This document shows positions 1 through 7,421 of a stretch of 64,000 nucleotides of DNA, one piece after another. The position numbers and the translations under genes were made by a program. Position 1 is the first letter of the stretch, and the number at the start of each line of letters is the position of its first letter. Origin of the DNA: Zobellella maritima (GTDB lineage Bacteria; Pseudomonadota; Gammaproteobacteria; Enterobacterales; Aeromonadaceae); the NCBI RefSeq assembly GCF_003075035.1, contig NZ_QCZE01000001.1, positions 878,187 through 942,186 on the forward strand. Direction: 5' to 3'. Under the pieces are notes generated by a model. It worked only from the letters and a program-made list of their open reading frames with translations. It ran no database searches and was not told the origin of the DNA.

Positions 1-23
1 GCCGGCGTCACGCCGGCTTTTTT
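1..23 (+). terminator. Rho-independent terminator of an upstream gene outside the window
   Basis: A perfect 7-bp GC-rich stem (positions 1-7 with 11-17, 3-nt loop) is followed directly by a run of six T. It must terminate a plus-strand gene lying before the window. Confidence 0.75.
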
Positions 24-117
24 CGTGTGTAGCAGGCTCGCGCTCGGGCCGGGCCCCATCACCCCCTATCGCGCCGGGGCCGACGCTCCTACAGCACACC
101 TCGGAGCCCGGCATATC

Positions 118-231
118 CCTGTTGGGCGGGTTTTAACCCGACGGCTCGCGGTCAGAATCAATTCTGTTGTAGGTCGGGTTTCACCCCAACAAGTCGTGGT
201 CGGAATAAATTCCGATCTACCCGCTTCCCTC
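118..231. repeat. Two tandem copies of a palindromic intergenic repeat
   Basis: Two related units of about 52 bp lie in tandem. Each begins with a GGGTT/AACCC-type palindrome (about 123-141 and 172-190) and ends with an imperfect GGAAT/ATTCC palindrome near 150-165 and 199-218. They sit in the gap between the window start and a minus-strand zinc-finger gene. They look like non-coding REP-type dispersed repeats. Confidence 0.5.
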
Positions 232-251
232 CATTCCCCCATCCCCAGGGA

Positions 252-623
252 TTACAGCTCCCATATCCCATGCTGGGCCTTGTAATATTTTTCTTCGCAG
301 TGGTCACAGCGCTGGCGACAGGGATCCTGCCATAACTGCGCGGCAGTCAGCGGCGCCTCGCAGTCGCTACACAGGCCATACAGGCCCAGCCGCCACTGGC
401 AGAGGGCGGCATCCAGCTGCTTGAGCAGCTTGATCCGGGGGGCTAGCTGGGGCCAGGCCTGCAGTGCCGGGTGATCGGCCCATTCATCCGCCGGCAGGGT
501 AAGCAGCTGGCCGGCCAGCCCTGCATCCAGGGCACGCACTGCCTGCAAGAATGCCCGGCGCCGTTGCCGGGCCTGCGCCTGTAACTTCGCCGCTAACTGC
601 TTGTCTGTTACTATCTTGTTCAT
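252..623 (-). CDS. DksA/TraR-family C4 zinc-finger protein
   Basis: This is a small protein of about 123 residues. Its C-terminal third holds two Cys-x2-Cys pairs (CSDC and, about 20 residues on, CDHC), which is the four-cysteine zinc finger of the DksA/TraR family. The N-terminal half is rich in Gln, Ala and Leu and probably forms a helical coiled coil. Family members can bind in the RNA polymerase secondary channel. The acidic coiled-coil tip typical of DksA is not evident, so I do not assign the stringent-response role. An alternative start lies five codons upstream at 638; neither start has a strong ribosome binding site. It is followed on the same strand by dusC, with a gap of about 70 bp. 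Confidence 0.75.
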   Translation of the reverse strand: MNKIVTDKQLAAKLQAQARQRRRAFLQAVRALDAGLAGQLLTLPADEWADHPALQAWPQLAPRIKLLKQLDAALCQWRLGLYGLCSDCEAPLTAAQLWQDPCRQRCDHCEEKYYKAQHGIWEL

Positions 624-692
624 CTGGACACCCGACATTGTGATACCAGCAGCCAGTATAGGGGCGGGGACCGGCTACAAGGATGATACAAG

Positions 693-1622
693 TCAAAGGC
701 GGTGCAGTATCTGCTGGATCTCGTCAGCCCGCTTGAGGGTGCGGATCTGCAGGAACAAGGCAGCGGCTTGCGAGTACTGCAATTTTAAATAGCTCAGCCA
801 CTGCTTGACCCGGTTGGGGTAGTAGACGCCCTTGTCGCCGGTGATTTCCTGCCGGGAATAGTCCAGCAACAGGCGGACGACCTCCGGCCAGGCGAGTGGC
901 TGCTGGCCGGCCTTGATGACCGCTGCCAGGTTGGGCAGGGCCAGGGCGCCGCGGCCCAGCATCAGGCTGGAGCCGCCGCTCTCGGCCCTGGCCCGGCGGG
1001 CATCGGCGGCATTCCAGATCTCGCCGTTGGTGATCACCGGGATGGCAATGGCCCTGCGGATTTCTGCAATATGATGCCAGTAGGCGGGGGGACGGTAACC
1101 GTCCCGCTTGCTGCGGGCATGCACCGCCAGTTCATCTACACCACCCTCATAGAGGGCCTGGCTGTTTTCCAGGTAGCTGTCCCGTTCATCAATCCCCAGC
1201 CGGATCTTGGCACTGACCGGCAGGTGGGCCGGCACGGCGGCGCGTACCGCACAGGCGATGCGATAGAGCTGCTCGCTGTCGGCCAGCAGGGCGGCACCGC
1301 CCCTGTGTTTGTTGACTGTCTTGGCCGGGCAGCCGAAGTTGAGATCGATGCCGTTGGCTCCCAGTCGGCAGGCCTGGGCGGCGTTTTCCGCCAGCCAGTC
1401 GGCATCTTGTCCCAATAGCTGGATGCGTACCGGCGTGCCGCTGGGTGTCGTGCACTCCTGGTGCAATTCGGGGCACAGGCGATAAAAAACCCGTGCGGGC
1501 AGGCGCATATCCACCACCCGAATAAACTCGGTGACGCACAGATCGTAAGGATTGATACGGGTGAGCAGATCCCGCATCAGGTGGTCAAGCACCCCTTCCA
1601 TCGGGGCTAAAATCAGGCGCAT
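693..1622 (-). CDS. dusC: tRNA-dihydrouridine(16) synthase DusC
   Basis: 309 residues, the normal length of the family. FMN-dependent enzymes of this family reduce uridine to dihydrouridine in tRNA; the DusC subgroup modifies U16. The N-terminus LILAPMEG is the typical Dus barrel start. The motif GIDLNFGCP places the catalytic cysteine at residue 98, followed by the conserved K-x-V-N-K-H stretch. The IRLG motif and the ITNGEIW phosphate-binding turn are also present. DusC rather than DusA or DusB is chosen from the TEFIRVVD and FYRLCPEL region, which resembles E. coli DusC. The gene stands alone, divergent from ybaN. Confidence 0.9.
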   Translation of the reverse strand: MRLILAPMEGVLDHLMRDLLTRINPYDLCVTEFIRVVDMRLPARVFYRLCPELHQECTTPSGTPVRIQLLGQDADWLAENAAQACRLGANGIDLNFGCPAKTVNKHRGGAALLADSEQLYRIACAVRAAVPAHLPVSAKIRLGIDERDSYLENSQALYEGGVDELAVHARSKRDGYRPPAYWHHIAEIRRAIAIPVITNGEIWNAADARRARAESGGSSLMLGRGALALPNLAAVIKAGQQPLAWPEVVRLLLDYSRQEITGDKGVYYPNRVKQWLSYLKLQYSQAAALFLQIRTLKRADEIQQILHRL

Positions 1623-1780
1623 AGGGGCTCGGCAAAAGCCGGCATCTTAAAGCCATACGCCGGATGCGACAAGCGCAAAGCCGGAAGATCAGGGAATGGG
1701 GAATGGGGGATGGCTCCAATCCCCGTTTCTGCTTTCCGCCCATGGCTGTTATGCTAAAGGCGTTTGCAGAGGAGGTCGTT

Positions 1781-2173
1781 ATGCGCATACTGTTTGCCCT
1801 GCTTGGCAGCCTGTCCCTGGGTCTGGGGGTTCTGGGCGCTTTCTTGCCGGTGCTGCCGACCACGCCCTTTGTCCTGCTTTCGGCCTTCCTGTTTGGCAAA
1901 TCCTCCCCCCGGGTACATAGCTGGTTGCTCCATCATCCCTGGTTTGGCGGCATGATCCAGGACTGGCAGCAGTGCCGGGGCCTGCGTCCCCGTGTCCGTC
2001 GCCGGGCGCTGCTGTTGATGAGCGCAAGCTTTGCCTTTTCTATCTATATGGTGCCCTTGTGGTGGGTGAAAATTGGGCTGGTGCTGACATATATTGCCCT
2101 GCTGGTCTGGTTTTTGCGCTTGCCCCTGCTCCCGGACCGGCCTGCGGTTGCAATGAAACAGCCTAGGCCCTAA
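1781..2173 (+). CDS. ybaN: YbaN-type DUF454 inner-membrane protein
   Basis: 130 residues and very hydrophobic. There is one membrane hairpin near residues 3-35, containing the family signature LPVLPTTPFVLLSAFLF, and a second hydrophobic pair near residues 75-110. The function of this family is unknown. I chose the start at 1781 because a strong GAGGAGG Shine-Dalgarno lies 5 nt before it; the open frame extends upstream without a comparable site. In E. coli ybaN is also directly upstream of apt, which supports the assignment. Confidence 0.85.
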   Translation: MRILFALLGSLSLGLGVLGAFLPVLPTTPFVLLSAFLFGKSSPRVHSWLLHHPWFGGMIQDWQQCRGLRPRVRRRALLLMSASFAFSIYMVPLWWVKIGLVLTYIALLVWFLRLPLLPDRPAVAMKQPRP

Positions 2174-2242
2174 GCTAGCCGCAATTGAATGACCATGCCT
2201 TCATTGTTATGTGGGCACTTTTTTCAGGGCTGCCATCACCTT

Positions 2243-2788
2243 ATGAAACAAGAAACTCTCAAACTGATTGCCGACAGTATTGTTACCATTGCCGATTATC
2301 CCAAGCCGGGAATCCAGTTTCGCGATATCACCAGCCTGGTGGAAAATCCCCGGGCCTTTGCCCTGACCATAGAGGCGATGGTTGAGCAGTACCGTCACTC
2401 TGGCATCACCAAGGTGCTGGGCACCGAGGCGCGGGGCTTTATTTTCGGTGCCCCGGTGGCCGCGGCCCTGGGGGTGGGCTTTGTGCCGGCGCGCAAGCCG
2501 GGCAAACTGCCGCGGGAAGTGATCGAAGTGGCCTATGATCTGGAATACGGCCAGGACAAGCTGCAGATCCATGTGGATGCGATTTCCCCGGGGGAGAAGG
2601 TACTGATCATCGACGACCTGCTGGCCACCGGTGGTACCGTCGAGGCGGCAGTCAAGCTGGTACGCCGCTGTGGCGGCGAAGTGCAGGACGCCGCCTTTGT
2701 TATCGCTCTGCCAGCCCTGGGTGGGGTGCAACGACTGACGAATCTGGGTGTCAAGGTGATGAGTCTGGTTGAATATGACGGTGACTAA
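2243..2788 (+). CDS. apt: Adenine phosphoribosyltransferase
   Basis: 181 residues, against 183 in E. coli. It converts adenine and PRPP to AMP in purine salvage. The PRPP-binding loop [13 protein letters not shown] lies at residues 120-132. The conserved DYPKPGI-FRD N-terminal motif and the GTEARGF and RKPGKLPRE blocks are present. The start at 2243 matches the family N-terminus; an in-frame ATG at 2189 would add 18 atypical residues. It lies 6 bp upstream of dnaX, so the two are probably co-transcribed, as in E. coli. Confidence 0.93.
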   Translation: MKQETLKLIADSIVTIADYPKPGIQFRDITSLVENPRAFALTIEAMVEQYRHSGITKVLGTEARGFIFGAPVAAALGVGFVPARKPGKLPREVIEVAYDLEYGQDKLQIHVDAISPGEKVLIIDDLLATGGTVEAAVKLVRRCGGEVQDAAFVIALPALGGVQRLTNLGVKVMSLVEYDGD

Positions 2789-2794
2789 GCAGCC

Positions 2795-5041
2795 ATGAGC
2801 TATCAGGTTCTTGCCAGAAAATGGCGGCCTCAGCGTTTTGCCGATGTGGTCGGTCAGGAACATATACTCAAGACCCTGGTGAATGCCCTGGCGCTGGGAC
2901 GATTGCATCATGCTTATCTGTTCAGCGGTACCCGGGGGGTGGGTAAGACCTCGATTGCCCGCCTGCTGGCCAAGGCGCTGAACTGTGATGGCGGTGTTAC
3001 CTCCGAACCCTGTGGCCAGTGCGGCAGTTGCCGGGAAATCGAGCAGGGGCGTTTCGTCGATCTGCTGGAAATAGACGCCGCCAGCCGCACCAAGGTGGAA
3101 GACACCCGGGAGCTGCTGGACAATGTCCAGTATCAGCCGGCCCATGGCCGCTTCAAGGTCTATCTGATAGATGAAGTGCATATGCTGTCTCGGCACAGCT
3201 TCAATGCCCTGCTGAAAACCCTGGAAGAGCCGCCGCCCCATGTGAAGTTTCTGTTGGCCACCACGGATCCGCAGAAGCTGCCGATCACCATTTTGTCCCG
3301 TTGCCTGCAGTTCCATTTAAAAAGCCTGGAGCCGGAGCGCATCGATGCTCAGCTGCAGCATATCCTGACCAAGGAGCAGGTGGGCTTTGAACCGGCGGCG
3401 ACCGCGGCCTTGGCCCGGGTGGCCGATGGCAGCCTGCGTGACGCCCTCAGCCTGACCGATCAGGCCCTGGCATTCGGCAATGGCGAGGTCAGGTTGGCCC
3501 AGGTCGAGTCGATGCTGGGCAACGTCAGCCGACAAAGTCTGGAGGCGCTGATACAGGCCCTGCTGGCCGGCGACGGAGCCGCCTTGATGGCGCAGGTGGC
3601 CCACCTGGCCAGCCTGGGGCCCGATTATGATCAGTTGCATAAGGAGCTGATCGCCTTCTGGCATCATCTGGCCCTGGCGCAACTGGTGCCGGCCCATAAC
3701 CTGCCTTACGCGGACGAGCTCAACCGCCTGGCCCCCCTGGTACCGGCGGAGCAGATCCAGCTTTACTACCAGATTTTCCTGCAGGGGCGAAAGGATTTAC
3801 CTTTTGCGCCCGATGGCCGATCGGCACTGGAAATGACCCTGTTACGGGCGCTGGCGTTTAGGCCGGTTGCGGCCTCGGAGGATATATCGGCCGAGGCAGG
3901 GGGAGCGCCCGGGGCAAAAAAGCCCGCCGCTGAGCCCCGGCCAGATCAACCGGCCGTGGTTCAGCCGGAACAGCAGGCGGAACAGCAGCCGGAACAGGAA
4001 TGTCCCGACGACCATGTCATGGCGGCCAGGCTGGCAGCCGAGCAGGGCGAGATCCTGGCCGAAGCCGACAAGCAGGGCTGGGTGATGCCGGCTCGGTCGA
4101 CGGCGGCCGTCGGCAACGAGCCGGAGGCTTTGGATGCGAACAATGACGCAGGGGTCATGCCGGCGCCCGCAGCAGAACCGGAAATAGAGCCGGTACCAGA
4201 GCCGGCGGCACAGGCGCCAGCGGAGGTTGACTCAGGACAGGCATCACAGCTGCAGGACGAGGCCGCCGATGCGGTGGCCCGGATCCGGCGGCTGATCCAG
4301 ACCCGTAACCGCTTGCGCAGCCAGGAGCCGGCTGCGTCCGAGAGGATGGCCGAGCCGGTGACACCGAGTCTTCCACCAAGGGCTGCGTCAGGCAAAGTGG
4401 CAACGGTTCCGCCGGCGGTGGCGTCGCCATCATTGGCCGGGAGTGAGCCGCGACCGCTTAACCGCCAGGCACAGGAGGAGTTGCCGCCGCTGGGTGCCTA
4501 TGACGATGTGCCCTGGGCGATGGATGAAGACGATCCACCGGCTCCCCAATTACCGGTGACTGCCACCGAGGCCAGGGCTCAGCAGGGGAGAGCGATCGCC
4601 TCGGCCAACGGGGTATCAATGGAACCGGCTCCGCTTAAGGCCGCCAGCCTGTTGGCCGAGGCGGAAGACGCCTGGACCTTGCTGCTGTCCCGCTTGCCGC
4701 TAGGTGGTTTTTTGCGTCAGTTGGCGATGCACAGTACCCTGGAGCAACAGGGGGCCCGCTGGCAACTGACCCTGAGGCCCGAACATGGTCACCTGTTGAC
4801 CGAAAAAACCCGCAGCGAGCTGGCCGCCCTGCTGAGTGAACATGCCGGCGAAGCCATCGAGCTGGAGGTATCTCTGGGGCAGGGGACGGGTCAGACGCCC
4901 TATGAAATCGAGCAACAGCTGTTTCAGGCGGCAAAAGTGCGCGCCCGGGATGAAATAGAGGCCGACGATGCGGTACAATTTCTTATTTCCCGTTTTGCGG
5001 CCAGCCTGGATCTGGACAGCATTGAACCTATGGCAGAGTAA
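2795..5041 (+). CDS. dnaX: DNA polymerase III subunits tau and gamma
   Basis: 748 residues; the clamp-loader ATPase of the replicative polymerase. Walker A GTRGVGKT is at residues 45-52. The four zinc-binding cysteines are C64, C73, C76 and C79. Walker B (LIDEVH) is near 124-129 and the SRC sensor motif near residue 169. The conserved AAA+ core ends near residue 365. It is followed by a long, low-complexity, Pro/Ala/Glu-rich linker (about 370-600) and the C-terminal tau domain that binds the polymerase alpha subunit. A frameshift cassette at 3898-3965 should also yield a 379-residue gamma form (see separate entry). The gene sits in the conserved apt-dnaX-ybaB block. Confidence 0.96.
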   Translation: MSYQVLARKWRPQRFADVVGQEHILKTLVNALALGRLHHAYLFSGTRGVGKTSIARLLAKALNCDGGVTSEPCGQCGSCREIEQGRFVDLLEIDAASRTKVEDTRELLDNVQYQPAHGRFKVYLIDEVHMLSRHSFNALLKTLEEPPPHVKFLLATTDPQKLPITILSRCLQFHLKSLEPERIDAQLQHILTKEQVGFEPAATAALARVADGSLRDALSLTDQALAFGNGEVRLAQVESMLGNVSRQSLEALIQALLAGDGAALMAQVAHLASLGPDYDQLHKELIAFWHHLALAQLVPAHNLPYADELNRLAPLVPAEQIQLYYQIFLQGRKDLPFAPDGRSALEMTLLRALAFRPVAASEDISAEAGGAPGAKKPAAEPRPDQPAVVQPEQQAEQQPEQECPDDHVMAARLAAEQGEILAEADKQGWVMPARSTAAVGNEPEALDANNDAGVMPAPAAEPEIEPVPEPAAQAPAEVDSGQASQLQDEAADAVARIRRLIQTRNRLRSQEPAASERMAEPVTPSLPPRAASGKVATVPPAVASPSLAGSEPRPLNRQAQEELPPLGAYDDVPWAMDEDDPPAPQLPVTATEARAQQGRAIASANGVSMEPAPLKAASLLAEAEDAWTLLLSRLPLGGFLRQLAMHSTLEQQGARWQLTLRPEHGHLLTEKTRSELAALLSEHAGEAIELEVSLGQGTGQTPYEIEQQLFQAAKVRARDEIEADDAVQFLISRFAASLDLDSIEPMAE
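3898..3965 (+). promoter_or_regulatory. Programmed -1 ribosomal frameshift signal in dnaX
   Basis: The A-AAA-AAG slippery heptamer is at 3916-3922, in the correct zero frame. A purine-rich SD-like AGGGGGAG lies about 10 nt upstream (3898-3905). Six nt downstream an imperfect hairpin begins: 3929-3942 pairs with 3952-3965, with one C-T mismatch, one G-T pair and a 9-nt loop. After a -1 slip the ribosome reads Ala-Arg-Arg and then stops at TGA 3931-3933, giving a 379-residue gamma subunit. The three elements and their spacing match the E. coli dnaX signal. Confidence 0.85.
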
Positions 5042-5093
5042 GGTGTTCGACCTTCGCCATAACCCGTTAAACCGTTAACAAAGAGTAGAACCT

Positions 5094-5423
5094 ATGTTTG
5101 GTAAAGGTGGACTTGGAAATATCATGAAGCAGGCCCAGCAGATGCAGGATAAAATGCAGAAGCTGCAGGAAGAGCTGGCCAAACTGGAAGTGGTGGGTGA
5201 ATCCGGTGCCGGCCTGGTCAAGGTCACCATGACCGGCAGCCACTCGGTACGCCGGGTCGAGCTGGATGACAGCCTGCTGGAAGATGACAAGGAGCTGCTG
5301 GAAGATCTGCTGGCCGCTGCCGTCAATGACGCCGTACGCCGGGTGGAAGAACAAAACAAATCCCGCATGGGTGAGCTGACCGGCGGCATGCAGCTGCCGC
5401 CTGGCTTCAAGATGCCGTTCTAA
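5094..5423 (+). CDS. ybaB: Nucleoid-associated protein YbaB/EbfC
   Basis: 109 residues, the usual length for this small DNA-binding dimer, which coats the nucleoid and influences expression. The N-terminal helix is rich in Gln, Met and Lys and the C-terminus ends in LPPGFKMPF, both typical of the family. It follows dnaX by 52 bp and precedes recR, with which it is usually co-transcribed. Here recR is about 1.1 kb away because of an inserted segment (repeat array, lipoprotein gene and spacer). Confidence 0.93.
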   Translation: MFGKGGLGNIMKQAQQMQDKMQKLQEELAKLEVVGESGAGLVKVTMTGSHSVRRVELDDSLLEDDKELLEDLLAAAVNDAVRRVEEQNKSRMGELTGGMQLPPGFKMPF

Positions 5424-5436
5424 GCAGTAAGTAATA

Positions 5437-5446
5437 AGCTGGAAGC
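5437..5446 (+). repeat. Inverted partner of the heptamer array
   Basis: A 10-nt segment just after ybaB is the reverse complement of 10 nt of the heptamer array beginning at 5491. A transcript crossing both could fold into a hairpin with any register of the array. Confidence 0.4.
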
Positions 5447-5490
5447 CGGAAGAAAAAATTTGACAGGCCAGTGAGCCCCAACGATTTTTC

Positions 5491-5609
5491 TAGCTTCCAG
5501 CTTCCAGCTTCCAGCTTCCAGCTTCCAGCTTCCAGCTTCCAGCTTCCAGCTTCCAGCTTCTAGCTTCTAGCTTCTAGCTTCCAGCTTCTAGCTTCCAGCT
5601 TCCAGCTTC
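5491..5609. repeat. 17-copy heptanucleotide tandem repeat, (C/T)AGCTTC
   Basis: Seventeen consecutive 7-bp units run without a break: one TAGCTTC, nine CAGCTTC, three TAGCTTC, then a C, T, C, C series. Only the first base of the unit varies. The array lies between ybaB and the stop codon of the minus-strand lipoprotein gene, ending 3 bp from that stop. A 7-bp unit would shift frame if coding, but no open gene crosses it. Copy number is probably variable between strains. Confidence 0.9.
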
Positions 5610-5612
5610 CAG

Positions 5613-5969
5613 TTATTCATGCCAGGCGCCGTAATAACAGTGCTTGAGCTCATGGATCAGGGTCTCGTAGTCATTATGAACGTAATGGACCTGGCAAAAG
5701 CGGCCCGACCAATTGGCATAGCCCTTTAGCCGCCCTTTGCTTATTTTGGCTGCCAGGGGGATCTCGGGTACCTGTTCAAGCTGGTCATAGTCATCATAGA
5801 TATTGACTGTGATGATGTAGGAATCAAACGGTTGCGGATCTTCCGGCCCCTCCGTCAGCAGGCTGTTACATCCGCCCATCATGACGAGTAGCCAACTACA
5901 GGTTGCCATTTTACAGGTATACGCAACCCCTCGGCCTGTTCTGAGCCGATACCTGTTATCTTTATACAT
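5613..5969 (-). CDS. Small putative lipoprotein with a C-terminal HExxH motif
   Basis: 118 residues if started at 5969, where an AGGACG site precedes ATG; 98 if started at the internal ATG at 5909. A hydrophobic stretch ends in MMGGC (Cys34 in the long form), which resembles a lipobox, so export and lipidation are likely. The C-terminus reads HELKHCYYGAWHE. HELKH fits the HExxH zinc-metalloprotease signature, but a protein this short and without a clear third ligand may not be catalytic. I do not recognise the family. It interrupts the normally tight ybaB-recR linkage and is bounded downstream by the heptamer array. Confidence 0.6.
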   Translation of the reverse strand: MYKDNRYRLRTGRGVAYTCKMATCSWLLVMMGGCNSLLTEGPEDPQPFDSYIITVNIYDDYDQLEQVPEIPLAAKISKGRLKGYANWSGRFCQVHYVHNDYETLIHELKHCYYGAWHE

Positions 5970-6520
5970 AGATCGTCCTGATCCATTCTGACTGAACGTG
6001 CGAATCCTTGCACGGGTTTATGTGTGACTGTCACACTTTTTGTATTAAAAGCTTGACATAAGTTACGGGTGGCAGCTGGTTAATTTTTGGTCTGTTTTTG
6101 GCCTGGTTTTTTTCGTTTCGATGTTCTACCGGGGTAGCCGGGTGGGGCAGGATGATGATGAAATGGCGGCCGACGGGGTAAATGGGCGATATGGGAGCGA
6201 ACCGATTTTGGTGTGAGGCGTTATCCGAGCGGGGGATGTGCAGGAACCAACCCGAAAGTATAGTTGCCATGGATTTTTTTTGTGAAAATCACTGAACGTG
6301 AATGGGGGCGGACAGGTTTATTTATGCGTCATTTTTTCGTCTGTTATTTTTCACCCCCATGTTCTACGTGGTAGTGTTGCCGGTAATGCCAGTATGGCTT
6401 GCCCGCACCGGATTGCGGCAATGCTTGCTGCCCGGGGGGCACATCTTCGCTCGGTGAGTGTCCCGATTGTCGGCCGGGAGCGCATTCATTGGTAAATATG
6501 TTGTTTAAGAGAGTGATGTC
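5970..6520. other. Non-coding gap before recR
   Basis: No convincing gene is seen in about 550 bp. A short hairpin (6022-6027 with 6031-6036) followed by five T lies near the left end, and a TTGACA hexamer at 6053-6058 lacks a good -10 partner. The open frames of 65-79 codons here have atypical composition and no ribosome binding site. Confidence 0.5.
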
Positions 6521-7126
6521 ATGCGTTTCAGTCCCTTGCTGGATGAGTTGATCAAAAGTTTGCAGGTATTGCCCGGCGTTGGCCCCAAGTCGGCCCAGCG
6601 CATGGCATTCGCCCTGCTGGAGCGGCACCGGGCCGGCGGGCGCAAGCTGGCCCATGCTCTGAACCAGTCCCTCGAGCATATCGGTCACTGCCGCCAATGC
6701 CGGACCTTTACCGAAGAAGATATCTGTCCCCTGTGTGCCAACCCCAAGCGGGCGGCCACCGGCCAGCTGTGCATTGTGGAAAGCCCCGCCGATGTGGTGG
6801 CCATCGAGCAGACCGGCCAATATCTGGGGCGCTACTTCGTGTTGATGGGTCATCTGTCGCCCCTGGACGGGGTCGGGCCGGAAGACCTGGGACTGGACAA
6901 GCTGGCCGACTGGCTGGCTGCCGAAACCTTCGAAGAGCTGATCCTGGCGACCAACCCCACGGTGGAAGGGGAGGCCACGGCCTATTTTATTGCCGATATC
7001 GCCCGCCAGCAGGGGGTACGGGTCAGCCGCATCGCACACGGGGTACCCATAGGTGGCGAGCTGGAGCTGGTGGACGGCAATACCCTCAGTCATTCGCTGA
7101 TGGGCCGCAAAGCCTTTGCCGATTGA
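6521..7126 (+). CDS. recR: Recombination mediator protein RecR
   Basis: 201 residues. It works with RecF and RecO to load RecA on gapped DNA. The N-terminal helix-hairpin-helix [14 protein letters not shown] is at residues 17-30. A four-cysteine zinc finger uses C57, C60, C69 and C72. The Toprim domain follows from about residue 80 ([13 protein letters not shown]), and the C-terminal [18 protein letters not shown] motif is intact. Its usual neighbour ybaB lies upstream, separated by the accessory insert. Confidence 0.95.
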   Translation: MRFSPLLDELIKSLQVLPGVGPKSAQRMAFALLERHRAGGRKLAHALNQSLEHIGHCRQCRTFTEEDICPLCANPKRAATGQLCIVESPADVVAIEQTGQYLGRYFVLMGHLSPLDGVGPEDLGLDKLADWLAAETFEELILATNPTVEGEATAYFIADIARQQGVRVSRIAHGVPIGGELELVDGNTLSHSLMGRKAFAD

Positions 7127-7131
7127 TCCTG

Positions 7132-7277
7132 TAGGAGGCGCGACCCCGCGGCGATATGGCCGACAGGCCATCATATACCTTCAGATATCATCGCGGCGAG
7201 GTCGCCGCTCCTACCACAACCCCCAATGACCCTGTGGGAGGCGGGGCCGCGCGACGATATGGCGCCAGGCCATCACC
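7132..7277. repeat. REP-like palindromic repeats between recR and htpG
   Basis: A long imperfect palindrome (about 7132-7213) has arms beginning GTAGGAGGCG and ending GCCGCTCCTAC around a central GGCC-containing segment. A second partial copy starts near 7230 (GTGGGAGGCG). Related copies occur in other gaps of this window. They are non-coding and probably act as transcript-end structures. Confidence 0.65.
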
Positions 7278-7359
7278 CATCTTGAGCTGCATTCAGGGAT
7301 ATCGCGCAATCCCCTGCCGGCTAACGACTGCTCCCAATGCTATTTTTTCCATGCTCCTT

Positions 7360-7387
7360 CTTGAAATCGACGACCGCACCCCCATCT
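7360..7387 (+). promoter_or_regulatory. Sigma-32 heat-shock promoter of htpG
   Basis: CTTGAAA at 7360-7366 is followed after exactly 13 nt by CCCCATCT at 7380-7387. Both boxes match the sigma-32 consensus, and they lie 35 bp before the htpG start. Confidence 0.8.
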
Positions 7388-7421
7388 TTGTTGGCAAGGT
7401 TAATCAAGCAAGGAAAATCCC

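Noticed and set aside
5491-5609. CRISPR-like array
   Set aside because: The units are 7 bp and directly adjacent without spacers; this is a simple tandem repeat.
6031-6495. ORFs of 79 (minus) and 65 (plus) codons before recR
   Set aside because: No ribosome binding site, unusual composition and no familiar motif; treated as intergenic.
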